A stretch of 64,000 nucleotides of DNA from assembly GCA_947178445.1 (NCBI GenBank), contig CAMWYJ010000010.1, forward strand, positions 1-64,000. The letters run 5' to 3'. Positions 36,834 to 45,204 of this stretch are shown in pieces. The stretch is from an uncultured Clostridium sp. (GTDB lineage: Bacteria > Bacillota > Clostridia > Lachnospirales > Lachnospiraceae). The notes below the pieces were generated by a model. The model was not told where the DNA came from. It saw only the letters and a list, made by a program, of their open reading frames with translations, and ran no database searches. Positions within the stretch are counted from its first letter, which is position 1. Each line of letters begins with the position of its first letter. The position numbers and the translations under genes were made by a program.

Positions 36834-37796
36834 TTACCATTCCAATAAATGAGCACCCCATGTAAGACCTCCACCAAAACCGCAAAGCACAATCTTATCT
36901 CCACTTTTAAGCATACCGCCTTTGTTCATCTCATCTAATAAAATGGGAATGGAAGCACTCGAGGTGTTACCACAATGGTCAACATTCATCGGGAATTTCT
37001 CTATTGGAACTTCCATTTTCTTAGAAACGGAAGCCACAATTCTTGCATTTGCCTGATGAAGCACAAAATACGTAATATCATCCTTTGTAAGCCCTGCACG
37101 CTCTAACAGCAAATCAATACAAGCCGGAACTCTGCGGACAGCAAACTTGAAGATATCCGGTCCAATCATTTGGATATAATGCTTATCCTCCTGTTTTTTC
37201 ACAAGAAAGTTTCTGGTTGAACGTTCCTTACACTTTAAGGACATTCCCTTCGAACCATCACTGTGCGTTATAGTACTTAAAATACCATGCTCCTGATCTC
37301 TTACAATTGCAGCTCCTGCCCCGTCCGCAAATAAAATACAGGTGGAACGGTCTTTCCAGTCAACCATCTTGGAAAGCGTTTCTCCTCCAATTACCAATGC
37401 TGTCTTTGCCATGCCAGACCTAATATACGCATCTGCAACCTGCAGTGCATAGACAAACCCGGAACATGCTGCATTTATATCAAAGCAGGTTGCATTCACC
37501 GCTTCAATCTTATCCTGTACAATACAGGACATGCTTGGTGTCGCACGTTCTGGGGAAAGTGTTGCAAACACGATTAGATCAATTTCTTTTGGATCGATTC
37601 CTGCATCTTCAATAGCGAGCTTAGAAGCCTCTGCTCCCATAAAAGATGTTGTCTCATCCATTGCAATATGACGCTCCACAATTCCCGTATGTTCCTGAAT
37701 CCATTCATCATTCGTCTTCACAATCTTCGCCAACTCATTGTTATCAATGATCGTCGGTGGTAAATAACTTCCTGTCCCAATAATTCCTGTTGCCAT
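36834..37796 (-). CDS. fabH: 3-oxoacyl-ACP synthase III FabH
   Basis: A 320-residue condensing enzyme that starts fatty acid synthesis from acyl-CoA and malonyl-ACP. The catalytic Cys (AACSGFVYAL), His (LHQANARI) and Asn (GNTSSASI) are intact. It is the first gene of fabHDGFZ, behind a clear promoter with a palindrome over its -35 box. Confidence 0.96.
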   Translation of the reverse strand: MATGIIGTGSYLPPTIIDNNELAKIVKTNDEWIQEHTGIVERHIAMDETTSFMGAEASKLAIEDAGIDPKEIDLIVFATLSPERATPSMSCIVQDKIEAVNATCFDINAACSGFVYALQVADAYIRSGMAKTALVIGGETLSKMVDWKDRSTCILFADGAGAAIVRDQEHGILSTITHSDGSKGMSLKCKERSTRNFLVKKQEDKHYIQMIGPDIFKFAVRRVPACIDLLLERAGLTKDDITYFVLHQANARIVASVSKKMEVPIEKFPMNVDHCGNTSSASIPILLDEMNKGGMLKSGDKIVLCGFGGGLTWGAHLLEW

Positions 37797-37877
37797 AATC
37801 TCCTCATCTTTCTCAAAAAAATATGATTTTCCTACCTATGCAGCAACAGACTTTCACAAGTCTGCCTATTATCAAAA

Positions 37878-37910
37878 ATAATATCCAAAAAATGTTGTTT
37901 TGTCAACATT
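37878..37910 (-). promoter_or_regulatory. fabH promoter with overlapping palindromic operator
   Basis: On the minus strand TTGACA (37901-37906) and TATTAT (37878-37883) are 17 bases apart. A palindrome with 7-base arms AATGTTG / CAACATT and a 6-base centre (37891-37910) covers the -35, as expected for a repressor of fatty acid synthesis. It does not match the FapR or FabT consensus as I remember them. A small hairpin (37847-37864) lies in the leader. Confidence 0.65.
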
Positions 37911-37919
37911 AAAGGTTTT

Positions 37920-38273
37920 TTAGATTTCGTTTTCCTCCTCAGCAGTCACTTCGCTCCCGCCCTCATCAACAATTTCAGTACCGTCACTGTCTAACAGAGC
38001 AAGCTTTTCTTTCAAGTCTTTGATACGGATGTTCAACGTATCAACCTGTGAAACAAACATTTCTATCTTATCATCAATCGTTTCCTTTTGTTTCTTCGCA
38101 ATGTAAAGATCCATTCCCATCTGTGTAAAAAGCTTATTTTTATCATTGTTATAGCCGCGGATTTTACTCTTTAAATCGTTGATCGTTGCGAGGCGCTTTG
38201 TAGTATCCTTCGCCTTATCCATTGCGCTTGCTGATGTTTCTTTCATCTTCTCCAAAAAATCATTAAATGCCAT
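37920..38273 (-). CDS. Coiled-coil protein of unknown function
   Basis: A 117-residue, highly charged, helical protein. Residues 1-95 are likely coiled coil with a central GYNNDKNKLFTQMGMDLYI stretch; the C-terminus is acidic. No signal peptide or known domain is evident. It has a good ribosome site (AGGAGAAGG). It lies upstream of fabH and downstream of the GTPase genes with about 64-base gaps. Confidence 0.6.
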   Translation of the reverse strand: MAFNDFLEKMKETSASAMDKAKDTTKRLATINDLKSKIRGYNNDKNKLFTQMGMDLYIAKKQKETIDDKIEMFVSQVDTLNIRIKDLKEKLALLDSDGTEIVDEGGSEVTAEEENEI

Positions 38274-38337
38274 ATTACCTTCTCCTTTTCTTAAACAAAT
38301 TCATAGCCACTCTCACATGAAATAAAAATAATTTCCT

Positions 38338-39291
38338 TTAAAAATATACTACCTCTTCCTCCGGTCTTCCTGCTTTTTCTATTTTTTGTGCATATAATAC
38401 CGGTCCATCTCCCTCGAACTCCGGATAGAACTCTTTTTTTATCTTCGCAGTTACGTTAACCCATTCCCTATCTTTTAAATTCGGAGTTTCCAAAGAAACA
38501 CATTTAAAACCTAAAAATGTGATATCCTCCGCACAGCAGGTCATTGCAAATCTCCCCGGAACAAATGCTTTTCCCTTATACTGCGGTGGACAATATACCT
38601 GTCCTTTAAACTTGACAACCTTATCCACATAATGCTCTGGATTATCAGAAGCATCAATATAGAAAATTCCAAAGTCCTCATCTTCAATCTCTATCACATC
38701 TGCATCTAAATCATATGGAATTTCAATCTCCCCACTATCAACCTGTGCCTGTCCATTAACATTTTCAAAAACAATCTGGGCACGGCGGTTTATGGTCTTC
38801 ACTGCCATTCGCATGGTATTAATATCAGAATCATCCCTGCATCGGTTAAATACCACCATGTCCGCACTCTGGATATGCTCTGCCATCAAAGATTTCATGT
38901 TGTTATTATATACCGTAAATGTAGTGGCATCTATTAAGGTGATCACCTGTACAATCGTCCACCCCTTTGGAACGCGTATCCCAAACAGCCTTTCCAACTG
39001 CCACATTCCATTATATTCAATCATAACCTGTTTGGGATTGTATTCATCCTGCAGATCTAAAAGCTTATCTGTATTTATCTCCTCTTCCTCCAGATAAGCA
39101 ACACTGATATTCCGTTTTGCAAGCTCTGCCTCATCATATTCCTCAATTCCCTCTTCGGTAACAATCAATAAGGTTGGTTCCCCTTCCGTAAAATCCCTGT
39201 CAACCAGCGTTTCCCTACAAAACTGTGTCTTGCCGCCTTCTAAAAATCCCATAAAGACAAATACCGGAATTTCTTTTTCCTGTTTTTTCAT
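38338..39291 (-). CDS. CobW-like GTPase fused to a YcgQ-like C-terminal domain
   Basis: About 317 residues. The N-terminal half resembles a CobW/G3E P-loop GTPase with a variant Walker A (GFLEGGKT, residues 15-22) and lacks the CxCC metal motif of classical members. The C-terminal third (about 205-317), with VPGRFAMTCCAEDITFLGFK, resembles the extracytoplasmic domain of YcgQ/TIGR03943 proteins. This is an unusual pairing. The start at 39291 follows AAGGAA; a longer TTG frame is possible. It is followed in the operon by the coiled-coil gene and preceded by a second CobW GTPase. Confidence 0.7.
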   Translation of the reverse strand: MKKQEKEIPVFVFMGFLEGGKTQFCRETLVDRDFTEGEPTLLIVTEEGIEEYDEAELAKRNISVAYLEEEEINTDKLLDLQDEYNPKQVMIEYNGMWQLERLFGIRVPKGWTIVQVITLIDATTFTVYNNNMKSLMAEHIQSADMVVFNRCRDDSDINTMRMAVKTINRRAQIVFENVNGQAQVDSGEIEIPYDLDADVIEIEDEDFGIFYIDASDNPEHYVDKVVKFKGQVYCPPQYKGKAFVPGRFAMTCCAEDITFLGFKCVSLETPNLKDREWVNVTAKIKKEFYPEFEGDGPVLYAQKIEKAGRPEEEVVYF

Positions 39292-39423
39292 AGCGCATTT
39301 CCTTTCCAAATGATTTTGCTAAGTCCGTCCTGTGCCTTGCCGTTTGGGATTCTTTATACATCACTTAATGAAGCAGATCCCAGCCAGCTTCCGCCTTTTG
39401 GACTTTCATAGTAAATCCTGTTG

Positions 39424-40509
39424 TTATACCTGAAATAATTTTGCAATCTTTTCTTCCTCCAGATTGCTTCCAATCACACAAAGTTTACCGGTAACATCCG
39501 GCTGTCCCTGCCTGATTTCATATTCTTCCGGTGTCAGATCAAAGTAAATCCATGTGCCATCTGCTCCCGGTACAATGCCCTTTGCACGCAAAATAATACC
39601 ATACTCCGGATTCTCTGTATCTGCTAATGCCTTCAGGATATTCTCCATATCTTCTTTTGTATATTGGTGTGGTGTTTCTACACCCCAGCTTGTAAATACC
39701 TCATCCGCATGGTGGTGGTCATGGTGACAGCACCCACCGTCATGATGATGGTGTCCATGCTCCTCATGCTCATGGTCGTGATGGTGCCCATGTTCTTCAT
39801 GCTCATGGTCGTGATGATGTTCATGCTCATGGTCGTGATGGTGGTGTTCGTGATCATGAACATGTCCGCAGGTAGGGCAGACCCTTGCCTCCTCCATCAG
39901 TTCCTCTACTAAGGATTTCTCTTTTTCCATGGCAGCCACAATCTGTTTTCCATCAATATCATCCCACGCAGTCGTGATAATCGTTGCCTTGTCATTATGT
40001 TCCCTGAGCATCGCAGTAACAGCCGTAAGTTTTTCTTCATTCAGCTTCTGACTTCGGCTCAAAATAATGGTACTCGCACTCTCAATCTGGTTATTAAAAA
40101 ATTCCCCAAAATTCTTCATATACATTTTACACTTTGTAGCATCCACAACAGCAGAGGCAGAGTTAATTACGATTTTCTCCTCTCCCATATCTGCAACTGC
40201 CTTCATAACATCCGAAAGCTTGCCAACACCAGACGGCTCAATGATAATACGATCCGGCTTGTAGTCATTCAATACCTGTTCTAAGGCTTTTCCAAAATCC
40301 CCGACCAGTGAGCAGCAGATACAACCGGAATTCATCTCATTGATCTGTACACCCGCATCCTTCAAAAATCCGCCATCAATACCGATTTCACCAAATTCAT
40401 TTTCAATCAGTACAAGCTTCTCACCCTGAAATCCTTCTGCGATCAGCTTCTTAATCAATGTTGTCTTCCCTGCTCCTAAAAATCCAGAAATAATATCAAT
40501 CTTTGTCAT
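39424..40509 (-). CDS. CobW/G3E-family GTPase with histidine-rich metal-binding insert
   Basis: About 361 residues. Walker A GFLGAGKT (9-16) and the metal-binding CxCC (C63, C65, C66 in NSGCICCSL) define a COG0523 metallochaperone GTPase. A CPTCGH motif leads into a stretch of about 55 residues (about 213-268) of almost only His, Asp, Glu and Gly, a likely zinc/nickel/cobalt store, before the CobW C-terminal domain. The start at 40509 was chosen by spacing from AAGGAG. The encoded metal is uncertain; no Zur box was recognised. Confidence 0.85.
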   Translation of the reverse strand: MTKIDIISGFLGAGKTTLIKKLIAEGFQGEKLVLIENEFGEIGIDGGFLKDAGVQINEMNSGCICCSLVGDFGKALEQVLNDYKPDRIIIEPSGVGKLSDVMKAVADMGEEKIVINSASAVVDATKCKMYMKNFGEFFNNQIESASTIILSRSQKLNEEKLTAVTAMLREHNDKATIITTAWDDIDGKQIVAAMEKEKSLVEELMEEARVCPTCGHVHDHEHHHHDHEHEHHHDHEHEEHGHHHDHEHEEHGHHHHDGGCCHHDHHHADEVFTSWGVETPHQYTKEDMENILKALADTENPEYGIILRAKGIVPGADGTWIYFDLTPEEYEIRQGQPDVTGKLCVIGSNLEEEKIAKLFQV

Positions 40510-40563
40510 GTTCATCGTCTCCTTATCTAATATATTACATAAAATCAGCTGTCTTTGGGTTCC

Positions 40564-41466
40564 TTATAGCAAACTGGTACTAAAATACCGTTCTGCACGG
40601 TCAGCTAATACCGTAGCAATGATCTTATCCCCACCATATTTCTCTGCCATCTGTTTTGCAGCCCATACATTCGCTCCCGAAGAGGTCCCGACTAATAATC
40701 CCTGTATTGCTGCCAGTTCCCTTGCCGTTGCAATTGCATTTTCATCGCTCACCTCCACAATATCATCAATCATGGAAATATCCAATACCTCTGGGATAAA
40801 TCCATCACCAATTCCCTGAATTTGGTGAAGTCCCGGCTCATGTCCTAAAAGCGCTGATACATTCTTAGGCTCCACCGCCACAATTTTACAATCTGGATTT
40901 TCCTCCCTTAAATATTTACCGACTCCCTGAAGTGTTCCTCCACTTCCGATACCGGATACATAAATATCAACCTTCTTTCCTAACTGGGAAAGGATTTCCG
41001 GACCTGTAGTACGATAATGAATATCCGGATTTGCCGGATTCACGAACTGCTGTGGCATAAAATATTCATCCGACTGTGCCACCAGCTCTTCTGCCTTTTC
41101 CACAGAACCACCAATTGATTTCTCTGCCTTTGTGAGTATAAGCTCTGCACCAAGTGCCTTAATGATTTTTTTGCGCTCTTCACTCATATTCTCCGGCATC
41201 ACAATGATTACCTTATATCCTTTCCTTACTCCGCAGAATGCAAGACCAATTCCGGTATTTCCAGAGGTCGGTTCAACAATCGTCATGCCGGGCTTTAATT
41301 TTCCCTCTTTTTCCGCTTCCTCAATCATATTTTTCGCAATACGGTCTTTTATGGAACCACCGGGATTTAAAAATTCTGCCTTTGCAAAAATGTTAAGACC
41401 GGTACTCTGTTTAAGACTCAATAATGGTGTATTTCCAATCAAATCTAAAATATTTTCGTAATACAT
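40564..41466 (-). CDS. cysK: Cysteine synthase (O-acetylserine sulfhydrylase)
   Basis: A 300-residue PLP enzyme. The PLP lysine is in GGSIKDRIAKNM, with SGNTGIGLAF and GIGSGGTLQGVGKYL substrate/phosphate loops. It makes cysteine from O-acetylserine and sulfide. No cysE lies alongside; upstream is a TATAAT at 41508-41513 with a weak -35. Cysteine supplied here could feed the nearby IscS. Confidence 0.94.
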   Translation of the reverse strand: MYYENILDLIGNTPLLSLKQSTGLNIFAKAEFLNPGGSIKDRIAKNMIEEAEKEGKLKPGMTIVEPTSGNTGIGLAFCGVRKGYKVIIVMPENMSEERKKIIKALGAELILTKAEKSIGGSVEKAEELVAQSDEYFMPQQFVNPANPDIHYRTTGPEILSQLGKKVDIYVSGIGSGGTLQGVGKYLREENPDCKIVAVEPKNVSALLGHEPGLHQIQGIGDGFIPEVLDISMIDDIVEVSDENAIATARELAAIQGLLVGTSSGANVWAAKQMAEKYGGDKIIATVLADRAERYFSTSLL

Positions 41467-41653
41467 AATTCAATTCCCCTTTAATTGTCGATCTTTACTA
41501 ACGAAATATTATAACACTTATTAAAATATATTAACAGTAAAAAATAAATGATGATCCTATCCAAAACTGTCATATTACTGCGATTTGAATGCTGTCAGTT
41601 ATTGCAGATTATGATATCGGTTAACAGCTTATGATTCAAGGCTTGAAGAAACC

Positions 41654-42745
41654 TCATGTCCGCTCACCTCTGTGTAATATGGTCGCTCCCCCTGCTACTA
41701 TATCACCATCATAGAATACAACCGCCTGCCCCGGTGTGATTGCCCGGACCGGCTTTGAAAATCTGCAAAGCACTCTGTCTTTGTCAAGCATTGTGACGTT
41801 ACAGTCCTCACCCTGATGGGAATACCGAATTTTTGCAGTCAGTTTCAAACCATCCGTAAATGACGGCAATGCCATAAAATTTACATGGTCTGCCACTAAG
41901 GTATCGCAAAAAGTATCCTCATTGGTTCCAATAACAACTTCATTTGTTTCCGGACGGATAGCCACAACAAATGCAGGTGTTCCAAGAGAAAGTCCAAGAC
42001 CTTTCCTCTGCCCGATGGTATAATGGATAATACCTTTATGCTGTCCTAATATTCGTCCATCTAAATCCACAAAATTTCCTTTTTTAAACTCCCTGCCAGT
42101 CTCCCGTTTAATATATCCCGCATAATCATTGTCCGGAATAAAACAGATTTCCTGGCTGTCCGGCTTATTTGCGACTAGCAGACCAATCTTTTCTGCAATA
42201 TCACGGATTTCATCTTTTTCGTACTCCCCCACCGGCATCAGCGTATGGGATAGCTGTGCCTGTGTCAGATTATAGAGTGCATAAGTCTGATCCTTTTTGG
42301 CAGTTGCCGATTTTTTAAGAGCATATCTGCCAGTTGGCAGTTTACATACTCTGGCATAATGACCTGTCGCAATGTAATCACAGCCAAGCTCCATTGCACG
42401 CTTTAACAGTGCCTCCCATTTCACATAACGGTTACAGGCAATACAGGGATTTGGTGTTCTGGCATGCATATATTCTTCCATAAAATAGTCGATTACATTT
42501 GCCTTAAATTCTTTTTTGAAATTCAGCACATAATAAGGGATATCCAGCATATCTGCCACTCTTCTTGCGTCATCTACTGCTGACAGTCCACAGCAGCCGC
42601 CATTTTCTGCCTGGGAGACAGGATCCTCGTCCTGCCAGATCTGCATCGTGATGCCTATCACATTATACCCCTGCTCCTTTAAAAGATATGCCGCTACAGA
42701 TGAATCCACACCGCCAGACATTCCGATTGCTACTTTTTTCTTCAT
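41654..42745 (-). CDS. mnmA: tRNA-specific 2-thiouridylase MnmA
   Basis: A 363-residue enzyme that thiolates U34 of Lys, Glu and Gln tRNAs. The PP-loop GMSGGVDSSVAA, the first catalytic cysteine (TPNPCIACNR) and the second (SQEICFIPDNDY) are present. It follows iscS-iscU, the source of its persulfide sulfur. Confidence 0.97.
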   Translation of the reverse strand: MKKKVAIGMSGGVDSSVAAYLLKEQGYNVIGITMQIWQDEDPVSQAENGGCCGLSAVDDARRVADMLDIPYYVLNFKKEFKANVIDYFMEEYMHARTPNPCIACNRYVKWEALLKRAMELGCDYIATGHYARVCKLPTGRYALKKSATAKKDQTYALYNLTQAQLSHTLMPVGEYEKDEIRDIAEKIGLLVANKPDSQEICFIPDNDYAGYIKRETGREFKKGNFVDLDGRILGQHKGIIHYTIGQRKGLGLSLGTPAFVVAIRPETNEVVIGTNEDTFCDTLVADHVNFMALPSFTDGLKLTAKIRYSHQGEDCNVTMLDKDRVLCRFSKPVRAITPGQAVVFYDGDIVAGGATILHRGERT

Positions 42746-42823
42746 CTTTACAATTCCTTTTACTTATGCGAATCGGACTGCCACAGCAAACATAATTTCC
42801 GCTAAATGGCAGCCCGTGCTTTT

Positions 42824-43261
42824 TTAGTATTCCTCTTCTTCTTCCTCTTCACTAATATCATTCTTTGGTTTCGAAAGACCTTCCATGGTAATTCCATTTT
42901 TCTCGCAGTAATCCCAGAGTGCCGCATGAATCGCCTCTTCTGCAAGCAGGGAGCAATGAACCTTAACCGGTGGCAGCCCATCTAAAGCCTCCATAACTGC
43001 TTTATTGGTAACCTCAAGTGCCTCGTAAATCGTCTTTCCCTTTACCAGCTCTGTAGCCATGGAACTGGTTGCCACAGCAGCACCACAGCCAAAGGTCTTA
43101 AATTTTACGTCCCGAATCACCTGATTCTCATCAATATCAAAGTAAATGCGCATGATATCACCACATTTTGCATTGCCAACTGTGCCAACACCACTGGCAT
43201 TTTCAATCTCTCCCACATTTCTGGGATTCGTAAAATGATCCATCACTTTCTCGCTATACAT
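42824..43261 (-). CDS. iscU: Iron-sulfur scaffold protein NifU/IscU-like
   Basis: A 145-residue scaffold with three conserved cysteines (NAKCGDIMR, TFGCGAAVA, KVHCSLLAE) that hold the nascent cluster. The C-terminus is a run of acidic residues. It begins 31 bases after nifS/iscS, the usual clostridial pair. Confidence 0.94.
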   Translation of the reverse strand: MYSEKVMDHFTNPRNVGEIENASGVGTVGNAKCGDIMRIYFDIDENQVIRDVKFKTFGCGAAVATSSMATELVKGKTIYEALEVTNKAVMEALDGLPPVKVHCSLLAEEAIHAALWDYCEKNGITMEGLSKPKNDISEEEEEEEY

Positions 43262-43291
43262 CTTTTATTTCCTCCTAACTTTGTATCCTGC

Positions 43292-44479
43292 TTAAGAATT
43301 CTTCTTCACAAAATCCTCATAAAGCGGTGACATACTGCGAAGCTTCTCTACAATTTCCTTAATATGTTTCATCACATAATCCATCTCCTCCATGGTATTC
43401 TCATCCCCTAAGGTAAGCCTCAAAGAACCATGTGCAATCTCATGTGGAAGCCCGATGGCAAGCAGTACATGAGATGGATCTAATGAACCTGATGTACAGG
43501 CCGAACCTGAAGAACCACATATACCAGCCATATCAAGCATAATCAACATAGATTCTCCCTCGATAAACTGGAAGCTGATATTTACATTGTTTGGGAGACG
43601 GTTGTGTCTGTGACCATTGAGCCTCGCATATGGAACCTCTTTCAGTATTCGTTCAATCAGATAATCTCTTAATTCACATTCCTTCTTTGTCCGCTCCTCC
43701 ATGGTATCAAAGGCAATTTCTACAGCCTTCGCAAGACCAACAATGCCAGTTACGTTCTCCGTTCCGGCACGCCGGGAACGTTCCTGGGCACCGCCATGAA
43801 CAAAACTTCTAAGTTTCAGCCCTGTACGGATATAAAGAAATCCGATTCCCTTTGGACCATTTAACTTATGCCCGCTTGCACTCAACATATCAATATTACA
43901 TTCATCCACATTAATCGGTATCTGCCCATAAGCCTGCACTGCATCCGTATGGAACAAAACACCATGCTCCTTTGCAATCGTTCCAATTTCTTTTATTGGC
44001 TCAATCGTTCCAATCTCATTATTGGCAAACATGACCGAAATCAAAATCGTATCCGGCCGAATTGCCGCCCTTAACTGATCAAGCTTCACCACACCATTCT
44101 CATCCACGTCCAAATACGTAATCTCAAACCCTCTGCTTTCTAAGTATTGTGCTGTATGAAGAATTGCATGATGTTCAATCTTAGTGGTAATAATATGCTT
44201 TCCCTTTTCTGCATATGCTTCTGCTGTCGCCTTAAGTGCCCAATTATCCGACTCCGTACCGCCCGCTGTAAAGTAAATCTCATTACTCTTTGCACCTAAT
44301 GTATTGGCAATCAGCTCTCTGCACTCTGTAATCTTCGCTTTGTTTTTCTGGGAAAAAGTATATACACTTGATGGATTTCCAAAATTTTTTGTAAAATATG
44401 GCAGCATTACTTCTACAACCTCTGACCGCGCAGGAGTCGTTGCTGCATGATCCAGATAAATAAATCGTTTTTCTTCCAT
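43292..44479 (-). CDS. iscS: Cysteine desulfurase NifS/IscS
   Basis: A 395-residue PLP enzyme. DHAATTP opens the protein, the PLP lysine is in ASGHKLNGPKG, and the catalytic cysteine lies in the SSGSACTSGSLDPSHVL loop. It supplies sulfur to IscU and MnmA. It follows the Rrf2 regulator gene by about 110 bases, so it is likely under its control. Confidence 0.96.
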   Translation of the reverse strand: MEEKRFIYLDHAATTPARSEVVEVMLPYFTKNFGNPSSVYTFSQKNKAKITECRELIANTLGAKSNEIYFTAGGTESDNWALKATAEAYAEKGKHIITTKIEHHAILHTAQYLESRGFEITYLDVDENGVVKLDQLRAAIRPDTILISVMFANNEIGTIEPIKEIGTIAKEHGVLFHTDAVQAYGQIPINVDECNIDMLSASGHKLNGPKGIGFLYIRTGLKLRSFVHGGAQERSRRAGTENVTGIVGLAKAVEIAFDTMEERTKKECELRDYLIERILKEVPYARLNGHRHNRLPNNVNISFQFIEGESMLIMLDMAGICGSSGSACTSGSLDPSHVLLAIGLPHEIAHGSLRLTLGDENTMEEMDYVMKHIKEIVEKLRSMSPLYEDFVKKNS

Positions 44480-44590
44480 GATTCATCCTTCTTTCTATGA
44501 TTTCATATAATATTTTATGATAGACAGACCTGATGTCTATTTATTTCCAAAATTTAATACCTGATATTTACCAGACAATTTCTGCATCTT

Positions 44591-45049
44591 TTATAAATCG
44601 CACGATACACCATTGTCTCCATTGCACATCCGCATCTTCCGGTTATCCTCCACCAATTCACATAATAAAATGGAATCCACCGCATTCTGGATGCTGTCAT
44701 CTATCCGTTTCCAGACATTGCGCGTGACACAACTGCCACTTTCTGAGCATTCCGATTCGCCTTTTATCCCTGCACACTTTACAGGAGACAAATCACCCTC
44801 TAATGCTCTTAATATATCACCGACACTAATCGCTTCACTCGGTTTTGCAAGCACATAACCGCCCTGGGCTCCACGGATACTTTCGATCAAACCGGCCTTT
44901 TTCAGCTTCGCCATCAACTGTTCCAAATAACTGTCCGAAATAGACTGGCGTGCAGCAATATTGGCAGTGGACTGTGGGGTTTCCTCCGAATAGTCTGCCA
45001 AATCAATCATTGCCCTCAATCCGTACCGACCTTTTGTGGATAATTTCAT
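44591..45049 (-). CDS. iscR: Rrf2/IscR-family transcriptional regulator
   Basis: A 152-residue Rrf2 protein: the winged-helix N-terminus (MKLSTKGRYGLRAMIDLA) and three cysteines (about 92, 100 and 106, in KCAG..SECSESGSC) expected to bind a [2Fe-2S] cluster. It probably regulates the iscS-iscU-mnmA group and itself. A fourth and fifth cysteine occur near the C-terminus. Confidence 0.9.
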   Translation of the reverse strand: MKLSTKGRYGLRAMIDLADYSEETPQSTANIAARQSISDSYLEQLMAKLKKAGLIESIRGAQGGYVLAKPSEAISVGDILRALEGDLSPVKCAGIKGESECSESGSCVTRNVWKRIDDSIQNAVDSILLCELVEDNRKMRMCNGDNGVSCDL

Positions 45050-45088
45050 ATTCTCACCTCAATTCCGACTAAAACGCTCGGATATCAC

Positions 45089-45123
45089 ATTGCTAATATA
45101 GCAATCTTTTTGTTTTATGTCAA
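45089..45123 (-). promoter_or_regulatory. iscR promoter with palindrome over the -10 box
   Basis: TTGACA (45118-45123) and TATATT (45095-45100) are 17 bases apart on the minus strand. A perfect palindrome with arms ATTGCTA / TAGCAAT and a three-base centre (45089-45105) covers the -10, and a CCGA...TCGG pair follows near 45065-45082. Either could be the autoregulatory Rrf2 site. Confidence 0.65.
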
Positions 45124-45204
45124 GAAAATAATCTAACAAAGGTTCTGATATTAAAAAAAAAGCATAAAATAGCTATTAATCTTAATCAGTGTGGAGTATG
45201 ATCT

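Noticed and set aside
39708-39868. CRISPR-like repeat pattern
   Set aside because: The repetition is of His/Glu/Asp codons with no constant repeat and spacer lengths.
39664-39912. Plus-strand frame rich in Met and Val opposite the CobW gene
   Set aside because: It is the reverse complement of the histidine-codon stretch, which yields MVVM-like repeats by default.
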